Positions 8,169 through 16,795 of a stretch of DNA of 64,000 bases are shown here, one piece after another. Under the pieces are notes generated by a model that saw only the letters and a list, made by a program, of their open reading frames with translations, was not told where the DNA came from and did no database searches. This DNA comes from Verrucomicrobiota bacterium (GTDB lineage Bacteria; Verrucomicrobiota; Verrucomicrobiia; Limisphaerales; JADJPG01), in NCBI GenBank assembly GCA_016713365.1, contig JADJPG010000037.1:37392-101391 (forward strand), read 5' to 3'. The first letter of the stretch is position 1. The number at the start of each line of letters is the position of its first letter. Made by a program: the position numbers and the translations under genes.

Positions 8169-10712
8169 AACTTAAGGTTGCGCAGTCGCAGCGCGTTGGC
8201 GATGACGGATACCGAGCTCAGGCTCATCGCTGCGCCTGCAATGATGGGACTGAGGAGCGCACCGAAGAACGGATAGAGCACACCCGCCGCGACCGGGATT
8301 CCAAGCGCGTTATAGACGAACGCGAAGAAAAGGTTTTGTCGGATGTTCCGCATCATCGCTCGACCCAGCCGGATTGCCCTCACGATGCCGCGTAGGTCGC
8401 CGGTTACAAGTGTTACTCCTGCGCTTTCCATCGCAATGTCGGTGCCCGTGCCCATGGCGACTCCTACGTCAGCGGCGGCAAGGGCCGGCGCATCGTTGAT
8501 GCCGTCACCAGCCATGCCGACAATACGGCCTGCTGCCTTGAGTGATTTCACCTTCCCGTGTTTGTCGTGCGGTGTGACACCGGCCTGGAACTCCGCAATG
8601 CCGAGCTTGTGTGCGACGGCTTCGGCGGTTCGTTGGTTATCGCCGGTGAGCATGATGACTTTGACGCCGAGTTCGCGCAGTTCCGCGAGCGCTGCCGGCG
8701 TCGTGGACTTCACGGGGTCGGTTACGGTCAGGACGCCCGCAGCGCGTCCCTCGATGGCGACGAAGATGGCGGTCGCGCCTTCGGCCTGGTGAGGAGTGGC
8801 GAGCGTTTCCAGTGCCGCGATGTCAGCCACTCCGTTCTTGTGGAGGAAGTCAGGTTTGCCAATCAACACCCTGCGTCCAGCAACAGTGCCCGCAACTCCT
8901 CCTGCGGTGGTGGACTGGAAATCCTTCGCAGCTTCCAGCGGAAGCTGTCGCTCCCGGGCTGCTGCGATGACGGCGTTCGCCAGCGGATGTTCGCTGCCTT
9001 GCTCCAGTGAAGCGGCGAGGTGGAGCAGTTCCTTCTCGTCAAAGCCGCTGACTGGCAACACCTGCGCAAGCTTGGGCTTGCCTTCCGTGAGCGTGCCGGT
9101 CTTGTCCACGGCCAGGGTGTCGAGCTTGGCGAGATTCTCGATGGCCTCAGCGTTGCGGATGAGCACGCCTATCTGAGCACCGCGCCCGACGCCAACCATC
9201 ACGCTCATGGGAGTGGCGAGTCCAAGCGCACACGGACAGGCGATGATGAGCACTGCGACGGCGTTCGTAATGGCGAACGCGAGGCGCGGCTCCGGCCCCC
9301 ACACCATCCACGCGGCGAAGGTCAGCACTGCAATCGCGAGCACCGCCGGCACGAACCACCCCGCGACCTTGTCGGCCAAGGCTTGAATCGGCGCGCGACT
9401 GCGCTGGGCTTGCGCGACGAGATTCACGATCTGCGCGAGCATCGTTTCGCTGCCGACTCGACTCGGCCTTCATCACGATGCCGCCTGTGGTGTTGACCGT
9501 GCCGCCTGATACATTCGCGCCGACGGCCTTTTCAACAGGGAGCGGTTCGCCGGTGAGCATGGATTCATCAACTGACGTGCGGCCTTCGACAACGTCGCCG
9601 TCCACCGGAACCTTCTCACCGGGGCGCACGCGCAGCAGGTCGCCAGGATGCACAGCATCAAGCGGCACCTCTTCATCCCCATTCGGTGTGACGCGACGTG
9701 CGGTCTTCGGTGCGAGGCCCAGCAACGATTTGATTGCACCACTGGTGCGTCGCCGAGCACGGAGTTCGAGGACCTGGCCGAGCAAGACGAGCACGATGAT
9801 GACGGCGGCTGCCTCGAAATAGATCGCAGGTTTACCAGAGTGTCCCGCGGCTGCTGGGAACGCCTGCGGGAACAACATCGTCGCCACGCTGAAGGCAAAC
9901 GCCGCGCCCACACCCAGCGCGATGAGCGTGAACATATTCAGACTGCGGTTCACGAGCGAACGCCAGCCGCGCACGAAGAACGGCCAGCCCATCCACAACA
10001 CGACCGGCGTGCTCAAAGCGAATTGTCCCCAGCGCGACACGTTCCCGCTTGCCCAATTGGCGTGACTCCACGCGGGAACGAGATGCGCCATCGCCACGAC
10101 GAAAACAGGCAGTGTCAATACCGTGCCGATCCAAAAGCGCCGGGTCATGTCGCGCAGTTCCGAATCGCCTTCCTCCACCTCGGGCGTGACGGTCTTTGGC
10201 TCCAACGCCATGCCGCACTTGGGGCAAGTGCCGGGATGGTCCTGCTCGACCGCCGAGTGCATCGGGCAGGTGTAGATGGTTTGAGTGGGCGGCTTCCAAG
10301 TCGGGTTCAGTTCCAACGCCATCCCGCATTTCGGACACGCGCCGGGCTTGTCACTCTCCACTCCCGGACACATCGGGCAGAAATACTTCGCAGCTGCCGA
10401 GGGCGTCACGGTCGCGTCTGCGTGATGATGTGAATGGCCAGCGTGGGCGCAGGATTGCGCCTCACCGGCCGACTTGCCGTCGCAGCAGGAGTGTTCTTCT
10501 CCGTCGTGCTTGCCTCCGCGACCGGTGGGGTCGTGATGCTCGTGCTTCTCCTTGCTTCCGCAGCAACCGACGAACGCTTTTTCCGAAGCGCTTTGGGTCA
10601 GAAACTTCTTTCGGCAATGCTCGCTGCAAAAGTAAAGGGTCTCGTCATCGCGCTCGGCGCTCAGGGCCGTCGCCTCGTTCACCGTCATGCCGCAGATTGG
10701 GTCGGTCTTCAT
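8165..10712 (-). CDS. copA: Copper-translocating P1B-type ATPase (CopA-like), single-base frameshift
   Basis: Two overlapping minus-strand frames together make one ATPase of about 848 residues. The N-terminus has a YHS-type domain (DPICGMTV...FCSEHCRKKF), a His/Cys-rich linker, and two heavy-metal-binding repeats of the form YxCPM...CPKCGMALE. Membrane segments and the actuator TGEP follow. After the break come IIACPCALGLATP (CPC metal site), DKTGTLTEG (phosphorylated Asp) and GDGINDAPAL. One extra base near 9461 breaks the frame. Removing it restores AERVGSETMLAQI, the family consensus. It is divergent from an ECF sigma gene and should export Cu(I) from the cytoplasm. Confidence 0.88.
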
Positions 10713-10765
10713 AAGGTTGTTCGCTGTTCGCTTTCGAAGCGGTCTTTCGCTTCTACCACCCTCGC

Positions 10766-10792
10766 TAACGCAGAACCCGGGATTCTCTTACA
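10766..10792 (-). promoter_or_regulatory. Candidate ECF-type promoter for copA
   Basis: On the minus strand, TGTAAG (10787-10792) is followed after a 16-base spacer by CGTTA (10766-10770). This resembles a generic ECF -35/-10 pair. It sits about 54 bases upstream of the copA start, in the intergenic region shared with the divergent ECF sigma gene. This is pattern-based only. I did not find a second clear copy upstream of the cus genes. Confidence 0.35.
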
Positions 10793-10870
10793 CCAGAATC
10801 TTCCGCCTCGGTTTGCCGCCGTCTGCCGGCGGCGATTGCCCGTCTGTCGTGAAACCTCTACTCTCCGCGC

Positions 10871-11437
10871 ATGGCAAAAGTCGAAGACGCGCTAATCGAG
10901 AACTTGGACGCCTTCGTCGGGTTCGCGCGCAAGCGTGTCGGCGACCCCGAACTGGCTGCCGACCTCGTGCAAGACAGCTTGCTCAAGGCGCTGAAGTCGT
11001 CCGACCAGCCTCGCGACGGGGAAGGTTCGGTGGCGTGGTTCTACCGCATTCTGCGCCATTCGATCATCGACCTGTATCGGCGGCGCGACGTCCGGGACCG
11101 CGCGCTCGACCGCCTGCAAACCGAGCTGCCCGATCAGCCGGATGCCGTCGCCCAACGGGTCTTGTGCCAGTGCTTCAAACGCCTTCTGCCCGGCTTGCCG
11201 GGACAATATCGCGACCTGCTACAGCGCGTGGACCTTGACGGTGCTTCCCCCAAGGACGCGGCGATGGCGCTGGGCCTGACGTTGAACAACCTGAACGTGC
11301 GGCTGCATCGCGCCCGCCAGCGACTCCGCGAGAGAGTCGAAGCCACATGTCAGGTGTGCAGCAAGCATGGATGTCTCGATTGCACGTGCGACGACAAGCA
11401 TCCCGCCGAGGCGCGGCGCCGACCCAGCAAGGAGTAA
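10871..11437 (+). CDS. ECF sigma factor with Cys-rich C-terminal tail (CorE-like)
   Basis: 188 residues. Region sigma2 is at about 10-80 (LAADLVQDSLLKAL, AWFYRILRHSIIDLYRRR) and region sigma4 at about 100-157 (LPGLPGQYRDLL, SPKDAAMALGLTLNNLNVRL). After sigma4 a tail contains Cys 160, 163, 168, 171 and 173 (CQVCSKHGCLDCTC). A CxC pair sits at residues 99 and 101, just before sigma4. No anti-sigma gene is adjacent. CorE of Myxococcus xanthus, the type member of the ECF44 group, is a copper-dependent sigma factor with a C-terminal Cys-rich domain that senses metal directly. This architecture beside copA and cusCBA fits that model. The exact metal is inferred. Confidence 0.85.
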   Translation: MAKVEDALIENLDAFVGFARKRVGDPELAADLVQDSLLKALKSSDQPRDGEGSVAWFYRILRHSIIDLYRRRDVRDRALDRLQTELPDQPDAVAQRVLCQCFKRLLPGLPGQYRDLLQRVDLDGASPKDAAMALGLTLNNLNVRLHRARQRLRERVEATCQVCSKHGCLDCTCDDKHPAEARRRPSKE

Positions 11438-11493
11438 CGGGACGGGGATGAACCCGATGTGTGTGGCACCCGCGCCGCGTTACAACTTGCCGT

Positions 11494-11790
11494 CTATTTC
11501 TTCTGCTTTTTGGTCTCTGCCTCGATCTTTTTGAGGTAACGGGACTTGTCCTTGTTGAAGTCCTTCAAACAAGACTTGCAGCAAAGCTTGACCTCCTGGC
11601 CCTCGACGACGAAGGCGTGCGGCTTCATCTCGCCCTTGTCGTTGATTTCTTCGCCAGAGACGATGCACGTCCTCAGCGGATACGGCTTCGCCTTGCGCTC
11701 GGGGGGGTTGTCCTCGGCGCGGGTGCTCAGGACTCCGGCTGCCAGGCTGGTGAGCAGCACCGCAGTCATGATGTGTTTCGTGAACTTCAT
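11494..11790 (-). CDS. Secreted small CCxxC (TRASH/YHS-like) metal-binding protein
   Basis: 98 residues with a signal peptide (MKFTKHIMTAVLLTSLAAGV...TRA). The mature domain has CIVSGEEI near residue 42 and KLCCKSCLKDFNKD near 68-80, the short Cys pattern of TRASH/YHS-type metal-binding modules. A Lys-rich tail follows. It is a clear paralogue of the 102-residue protein at 13037-13345. It is last in the leftward copper operon, downstream of the beta-propeller gene. A CCGCC/GGCGG hairpin (11825-11838) lies between it and that gene. By context it probably binds copper in the periplasm. Confidence 0.75.
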   Translation of the reverse strand: MKFTKHIMTAVLLTSLAAGVLSTRAEDNPPERKAKPYPLRTCIVSGEEINDKGEMKPHAFVVEGQEVKLCCKSCLKDFNKDKSRYLKKIEAETKKQKK

Positions 11791-11859
11791 ACTGTTTGCT
11801 TTCTGTTGGTTTGAATCTGCTTCACCGCCAAACGGCGGAGAAATAGTTGTTTGCCACGT

Positions 11860-13029
11860 TCAGTGCAGAATGACGAAATCGCCGTCTGGCCGGGCATACG
11901 ACGTGGCGTAACTCCAAGTCGGGATGCCCTCCCGCCTGCCGTTCTCGGTGGTGGCTTCGCCTTTCGCATTGAGCACCTGCCACGCTAAGGAACCACCTCG
12001 CTGCCAGCCTGTGCCTTCGGTCCACACGAGCAGCGTTTCGCCCTTGCGGTTGACGGCGACGCGCGGATGTTTCGCCCCTTTGAGCGCGCCAAACGCGCGC
12101 GGCTGCGGCTTGCCATCAGCGGCCGGGAACCGTGCGAACTGGAGGCGCCCCGCTATTTCCCAGGCGGCCCACGTTCCATTGTCCGCTGCTGTGAGGTTCG
12201 CGCTGCTCATCGGACACATGCCAACGGACCACGGGTGGGAGAATGACTCGCGGAAGCTTCCACCGCGATCTGACGAGGCGAGCAGCGCCATGTCGCGTTG
12301 CATCATCGTGCGGGCGGTGCGGAACAACACGAGGGCTTCACCGCGGGTGTTTACGAATGCCGTCAAGCCGCAGCAGCCGCACGCGCCCGTTCCTGGTGGG
12401 CTAATGGTACGTTCCGGGGCGAAGCTGCCTCCGTCGTCCGCGGAGAGCGCGAGAAACACGGCGCGGTTTGTCTCGCCCTTGCTGCCGGCAGGCGAGGCGT
12501 GCCACACCACGAACACGCGCCCCTCAGAGTCGGCGGCGACCGACCCGCCGCCGTCGAGTTCGTGCGAGCGACCGATCAAGTCGCGTTGCGCGGAGAAGCT
12601 CCGGGCATCGTCGCTGAGTCGCGCATAGAGCAGAGGTGACCCGCCGTTGACCGGCTTGGGAGTGGCGGATTGCGAGCCGTTCCATACGACATGCGCGCGG
12701 CCGTGCCGCCCGAGCGCCATCTGCGGGCCGCGAATCGTCCCGATGGCCACGGCGCTTCCCGCCTCGCTGTTGACCTTGAGCGGAGCGGACCAACCACCAT
12801 CGGGCGCGCGCCGCCGATAGAGGATGTCGGAGGCTTTTGCATCGCCCGTAAGGTAGATGAGGTGGATCGAGCCATCGGGCGCGGCGATGGCCTGAGGCTG
12901 AAGACCCGACTCCGGCAGCCGCTCGATAATGACCGCCGCGATCGCATGGGGGATGGCGTGGCCGAGCAGGACGAGGATGGCTAGCGGGAATGCGCTGGCG
13001 ATCGATTTGAGTGCGCGATTGTTTCGCAT
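11860..13029 (-). CDS. Secreted sialidase-like beta-propeller protein with CxCC motif
   Basis: 389 residues with an N-terminal signal peptide (ALKSIASAFPLAILVLLGHA). The rest is a BNR/Asp-box-type beta-propeller pattern: repeated units such as SADDGGSFAPE and SSDRGGSFRES, with strands like RAHVVWNGS and RVFVVWHAS. Mid-protein there is an unusual cluster GTGACGCCGL, and later WSVGMCPMSS. No sialidase catalytic set is evident, so sialidase activity is doubtful. It lies 7 bases downstream of a CCxxC protein gene in the cus operon. The Cys/Met clusters suggest periplasmic copper binding (inference). Confidence 0.7.
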   Translation of the reverse strand: MRNNRALKSIASAFPLAILVLLGHAIPHAIAAVIIERLPESGLQPQAIAAPDGSIHLIYLTGDAKASDILYRRRAPDGGWSAPLKVNSEAGSAVAIGTIRGPQMALGRHGRAHVVWNGSQSATPKPVNGGSPLLYARLSDDARSFSAQRDLIGRSHELDGGGSVAADSEGRVFVVWHASPAGSKGETNRAVFLALSADDGGSFAPERTISPPGTGACGCCGLTAFVNTRGEALVLFRTARTMMQRDMALLASSDRGGSFRESFSHPWSVGMCPMSSANLTAADNGTWAAWEIAGRLQFARFPAADGKPQPRAFGALKGAKHPRVAVNRKGETLLVWTEGTGWQRGGSLAWQVLNAKGEATTENGRREGIPTWSYATSYARPDGDFVILH

Positions 13030-13036
13030 AGAGAGC

Positions 13037-13345
13037 CTACTTGGAGGTCAACTTCGAGAGATACTTCGATGGCTCTTTCTTGAAGTCAGCGAGGCAGTCT
13101 TCGCAGCAGAGTTTAATCTCCTGGCCGTGGTGGACGAATGTGTAGGGCTTGCCGTGGTCGAAGCCTTCGTCGGTGACGAGGCATTTGTTCAAGGGATAAG
13201 CCTTCGCGGCGGCGTGCCGTGCGAGTGGCTGCGAATGATCGCGATGGCTGCGGAGCAGCCGTCGAAGCCGAGGGCGGCGACGACGATGGAGAGCGCCGAC
13301 GATGAACAGTGTGGGCGCGGTGATTGAGGATTTGGTTGCGTTCAT
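13037..13345 (-). CDS. Small CCxxC (TRASH/YHS-like) protein, atypical N-terminus
   Basis: 102 residues from the ATG at 13345, which overlaps the cusA stop as ATGA. The C-terminal half is a good copy of the 98-residue paralogue downstream: YPLNKCLVTDEGF then KLCCEDCLADFKKEPSKYL. The N-terminal half reads as an Arg/His-rich string (HRRRRPRLRRLLRSHRDHSQ) instead of a signal peptide. In a neighbouring frame the same DNA reads LSIVVAALGFDGCSAAIAII, a good export signal. Two compensating indels are therefore suspected. It is cotranscribed with cusA and the propeller gene. Confidence 0.65.
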   Translation of the reverse strand: MNATKSSITAPTLFIVGALHRRRRPRLRRLLRSHRDHSQPLARHAAAKAYPLNKCLVTDEGFDHGKPYTFVHHGQEIKLCCEDCLADFKKEPSKYLSKLTSK

Positions 13346-16300
13346 GGTTCTGTGCGGTCGTTTTGTTTTGGTGTTTCCGTGTTCGCGGGCGCAATCGGGG
13401 AACTCGACGGGAGTTCGCGCGCTCGAAGCCAGAGGAATATGACGGGCGTGACGATGAGGATGTGGATGAGGCTGGAAATCATCCCGCCGATGACGGGCGT
13501 GGCGAGAGGCTTCATCACTTCTGCGCCCTGCCGGTGACTCCACATGATGGGCAGCAGGCTTGCCACGATGGTCGCGACGGTCATCACCTTGGGGCGCAGG
13601 CGCAGGCGTGCGCCATCTTTCACGGCTTGCACGAGGTCGGCATAGTTGAAGGCGCTGCCGCGCTCGGCCATGCGCTTCTTCACCATTTCTTCGAGATAGA
13701 CCACCATGACGACGCCGGTTTGCACCGCCGTGCCGAAGAGCGCGATGTAACCAACCCAGACCGCGCCATTGAAGTTGTAGCCGAGAAGCTTTTGCAGAAA
13801 GACGCCGCCGCTCAGGGCGAACGGCACGGCGAGCATGACGTGCGCGGCTTCGAGCGCGCTGTGATAAACCATGTAGAGCATCACGAAGATGATGAGCAGC
13901 ACGGCGGGGAACACGATCTGCATCGTCTTCACGAAGCGGCGCTGGTTCTCGTATTCGCCGGTCATCTGGTAGGTCATGTTGCCCCAATCGAGCTTCTTGA
14001 GCGCCTGCTCGACTTCGTTGACGAAGCCGCCGAGGTCGCGGTCCTGCACGTTCGACTGCACGTAGGCGCGGAGGCGTCCGTTCTCGCTGGCGATTTCGTT
14101 CGCGCCGACTTCGCGCGTTATTTTGGCGACCATCGCGAGCGGGATGTAAGTGAGCGGCTGGCTGTCGCCGCCCGCGCTCATGCTGTTGGCGGCGGGGCGA
14201 ACTGCACCAGCCATTCCACCGCCCATGCCTCCACCGCCAGCGGAAGCAGACGCGCCGCCCATCGGGCCGCGCGAGGCGATGAGGATGCGGCCAATCTTCT
14301 CGATGTCGTCGCGCTCGCCGCGTTCGAGGCGCACCTGAATGGGGAATCGTTCGCGACCTTCGATGGTCACGCTGACGTTTTTTCCGCCAATGGAAACTTC
14401 CACGGCATCGAGCACGTCGCGGGCGCTGAGGTTGTAACGAGCGAGCGCCTTCCTATCGACCTTCACGTTCAGATAGGGCTTGCCCTGCACGCGCGACGGC
14501 GAGACGCCAGCCGCGCCGGGGATTTGCTTCACGACCTTCTCGACCTCGTAAGCCTTCTCCTGAATCGCGTTCAGATTGTCGCCGTAAATCTTCACCCCGA
14601 CCTGCGCGCGGATGCCGGTATAGAGCATCAGAATCCGGTTCTCGATGGGCTGGAGGAAAGCGGGCACGTAACCGGGGACGTGTTTCATCTTCTCCGTCAA
14701 CTCGGCCTTGAGCTTCTCGACGGTCATGCCGTCGCGCCATTCCGGGTTGCGGACGACGCGCGGAATCTTGATGAGGCCGAGCACAGTGCGGTTGGTGGGA
14801 ATCCACTCCGGCTTGAGCGTGATGGTCGTCTCCAACATCTCCGTCGGCGCGGGGTCGGTGGGCGTCTCGAAGCGGCCCAACTTGCCCGCGACCGTTTCGA
14901 TCTCGGGGACGCTGGCCAGCACCGTGTCCTGCCACGACATCACGCGCTGGATTTCCTTGAGGCCGGTCTTGGGATGCAGCACCGGCATGTAGAGCAGGCT
15001 GCCCTCGTTGAGCGGCGGCATGAATTCCTTGCCGAAACCTTGCGCGAGGTTGGCGGTGCGTTCCCAGCCCCGGTCGCGCAGATCCTTCACCCACGTCCGC
15101 GGCAGGCCGAACGCCGTTAACAACGCCGCGGCCAGCAGCAACACTGCCGCGCCCATCACGGTCTTGCGATGGTTCAGCGCCCAGTTCAGAGCGGGGTCGT
15201 AAATCTTGAGCAGGAGACGCATCACGAGGTTGCGGTCTTCGCCATGAAAAGGCCCGCGTACGAGCAGACTGCACAGCACGGGAACCAGCGTGACCGCGAG
15301 CAGCGTCGAGCCAATCATCGCGAAGGTTTTCGTCCACGCGAGCGGATGGAACAGCTTGCCCTCCTGCCCGGTGAGCGCGAACACCGGCACGAACGCGAGG
15401 ATGATGATGGCCATTGCGAAGAAGATGGGCCGGCCCACCTGCTGGCAGGCGGTCAACGTCTCCTGCCACGTCTCCGCCGGCGTGAGCCGACCACCTTTCT
15501 TATCCTCCGCGCTTTCGCAATGCCGCAGCACGTTCTCCGTCACCACGATGGCCGCGTCCACCAGCACGCCGATGGCAATGGCGATGCCGGTCAGCGACAT
15601 GATGTTGCTGGTGATGCCAAACTCCTTCATCAACAGAAACGAGATGAGAATGGAAATCGGCAAGGGCAGCGTGACGATGAGGATGCTGCGGAAGTGCCAC
15701 AGGAATATGATGTGCGCCAGCGTGACGAGAATGATCTCCTCCACGAGTGCGTGCTTGAGCGTGGCAATGGTGCGCTCGATGAGCGTGCTCCGGTCGTAGA
15801 ACGGCTTGATGGAAATGCCCGGCGGCAGGCTCTTGGAAATCTGGGCAATCTTCTCTTTCACGCGCTCGATGACGGCCTTCGCGTTTTCACCCGTTCGCAT
15901 GACCACCGTGCCGCCCACCGCCTCGTGTCCGTCGATGTCGAGCGCCCCGCGCCGGAAGTCGCCGCCGATCTGCACGTTGGCGATGTCCTTCACGTAGATG
16001 GGCGTGCCCTCCATCGCTTTGATGGGAATGAGTTCGAGGTCTTCCGAGCTTTCCACGAGGGCGATGCCGCGCAGCACGAACTCCGCGCCGTTTTCCTCAA
16101 TCGTCTTTCCGCCGACGTTGAGGTTCGCGTTCTGCACCGCCGTCATCACTTCCATGATGGTGACGTTCGCCGCCCGCATCTTCGTGGCGGAGAGTTCGAT
16201 TTGATACTGCTTCACGAAGCCGCCGATGCTCGCGACTTCCGCCACGCCCTGCACGCTGGCGAGCTGGTAGCGGATGTGCCAGTCCTGCACCGTGCGGAGC

Positions 16301-16779
16301 TTGCCGAGGTCGTAGCCGCCGTCGGACACTTTCGTCGGATCAACGTCGAGATAGTATTGATAGACCCAGCCGAGGCCGGTGGCGTCCGGGCCGAGTTGCG
16401 GCTTCACCCCTTCGGGCATCGCGCCTTGCAGATAGTTGAGCCGTTCAAGGACGCGCGTCCGCGCGAAGTAGGTGTCAATGTTGTCCTCGAAAATGATGGT
16501 GAGCAGCGAGAAGCCGAACATGGACACGGCGCGCACGTCCTTCACGCCGGCGAGTCCCTGCAGGCCGGTCGAGAGCGGATACGTCACCTGGTCCTCGACC
16601 TCCTGCGGGCTGCGGCCCATCCAGTCGGCATAGACGAGCACCTGGTTTTCCGTGAGGTCGGGGATGGCGTCCACGGGCGTCTTGAACACGGCGCGCACGC
16701 CGAGCGTGATGAGCAGCAGCGCCCCGCAGAAGACAAGGAAGCGGTTCTTCAAACTCCATTCGATGATGCGTTGAATCAT
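13342..16779 (-). CDS. cusA: Heavy-metal efflux RND permease (CusA/CzcA family)
   Basis: 1,145 residues, close to the usual 1,040-1,100 but longer. The N-terminal MIQRIIEWSLKNRFLV is typical of HAE1/HME-RND pumps. ALRGVYDVR-type porter motifs are present (GLAGVKDVRAVSMFG), and TM4 carries GIAIAIGVLVDAAIVVTENV. A Gly/Met-rich insertion of about 36 residues (about 838-873; GGASASAGGGGMGGGM) lies in a periplasmic loop. The protein would form the proton-driven trimeric pump of a CusCBA complex exporting Cu(I)/Ag(I). Cu versus Co/Zn/Cd specificity is judged from neighbours, not proven. It lies 16 bases after cusB. Confidence 0.92.
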   Translation of the reverse strand: MIQRIIEWSLKNRFLVFCGALLLITLGVRAVFKTPVDAIPDLTENQVLVYADWMGRSPQEVEDQVTYPLSTGLQGLAGVKDVRAVSMFGFSLLTIIFEDNIDTYFARTRVLERLNYLQGAMPEGVKPQLGPDATGLGWVYQYYLDVDPTKVSDGGYDLGKLRTVQDWHIRYQLASVQGVAEVASIGGFVKQYQIELSATKMRAANVTIMEVMTAVQNANLNVGGKTIEENGAEFVLRGIALVESSEDLELIPIKAMEGTPIYVKDIANVQIGGDFRRGALDIDGHEAVGGTVVMRTGENAKAVIERVKEKIAQISKSLPPGISIKPFYDRSTLIERTIATLKHALVEEIILVTLAHIIFLWHFRSILIVTLPLPISILISFLLMKEFGITSNIMSLTGIAIAIGVLVDAAIVVTENVLRHCESAEDKKGGRLTPAETWQETLTACQQVGRPIFFAMAIIILAFVPVFALTGQEGKLFHPLAWTKTFAMIGSTLLAVTLVPVLCSLLVRGPFHGEDRNLVMRLLLKIYDPALNWALNHRKTVMGAAVLLLAAALLTAFGLPRTWVKDLRDRGWERTANLAQGFGKEFMPPLNEGSLLYMPVLHPKTGLKEIQRVMSWQDTVLASVPEIETVAGKLGRFETPTDPAPTEMLETTITLKPEWIPTNRTVLGLIKIPRVVRNPEWRDGMTVEKLKAELTEKMKHVPGYVPAFLQPIENRILMLYTGIRAQVGVKIYGDNLNAIQEKAYEVEKVVKQIPGAAGVSPSRVQGKPYLNVKVDRKALARYNLSARDVLDAVEVSIGGKNVSVTIEGRERFPIQVRLERGERDDIEKIGRILIASRGPMGGASASAGGGGMGGGMAGAVRPAANSMSAGGDSQPLTYIPLAMVAKITREVGANEIASENGRLRAYVQSNVQDRDLGGFVNEVEQALKKLDWGNMTYQMTGEYENQRRFVKTMQIVFPAVLLIIFVMLYMVYHSALEAAHVMLAVPFALSGGVFLQKLLGYNFNGAVWVGYIALFGTAVQTGVVMVVYLEEMVKKRMAERGSAFNYADLVQAVKDGARLRLRPKVMTVATIVASLLPIMWSHRQGAEVMKPLATPVIGGMISSLIHILIVTPVIFLWLRARELPSSSPIAPANTETPKQNDRTEP

Positions 16780-16795
16780 GGCTGGTTCTCCCGGT

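Noticed and set aside
11860..13029. A functional exo-sialidase
   Set aside because: Only the Asp-box/propeller pattern is visible. The catalytic Arg triad and Tyr/Glu pair could not be recognised, and the context is copper resistance.
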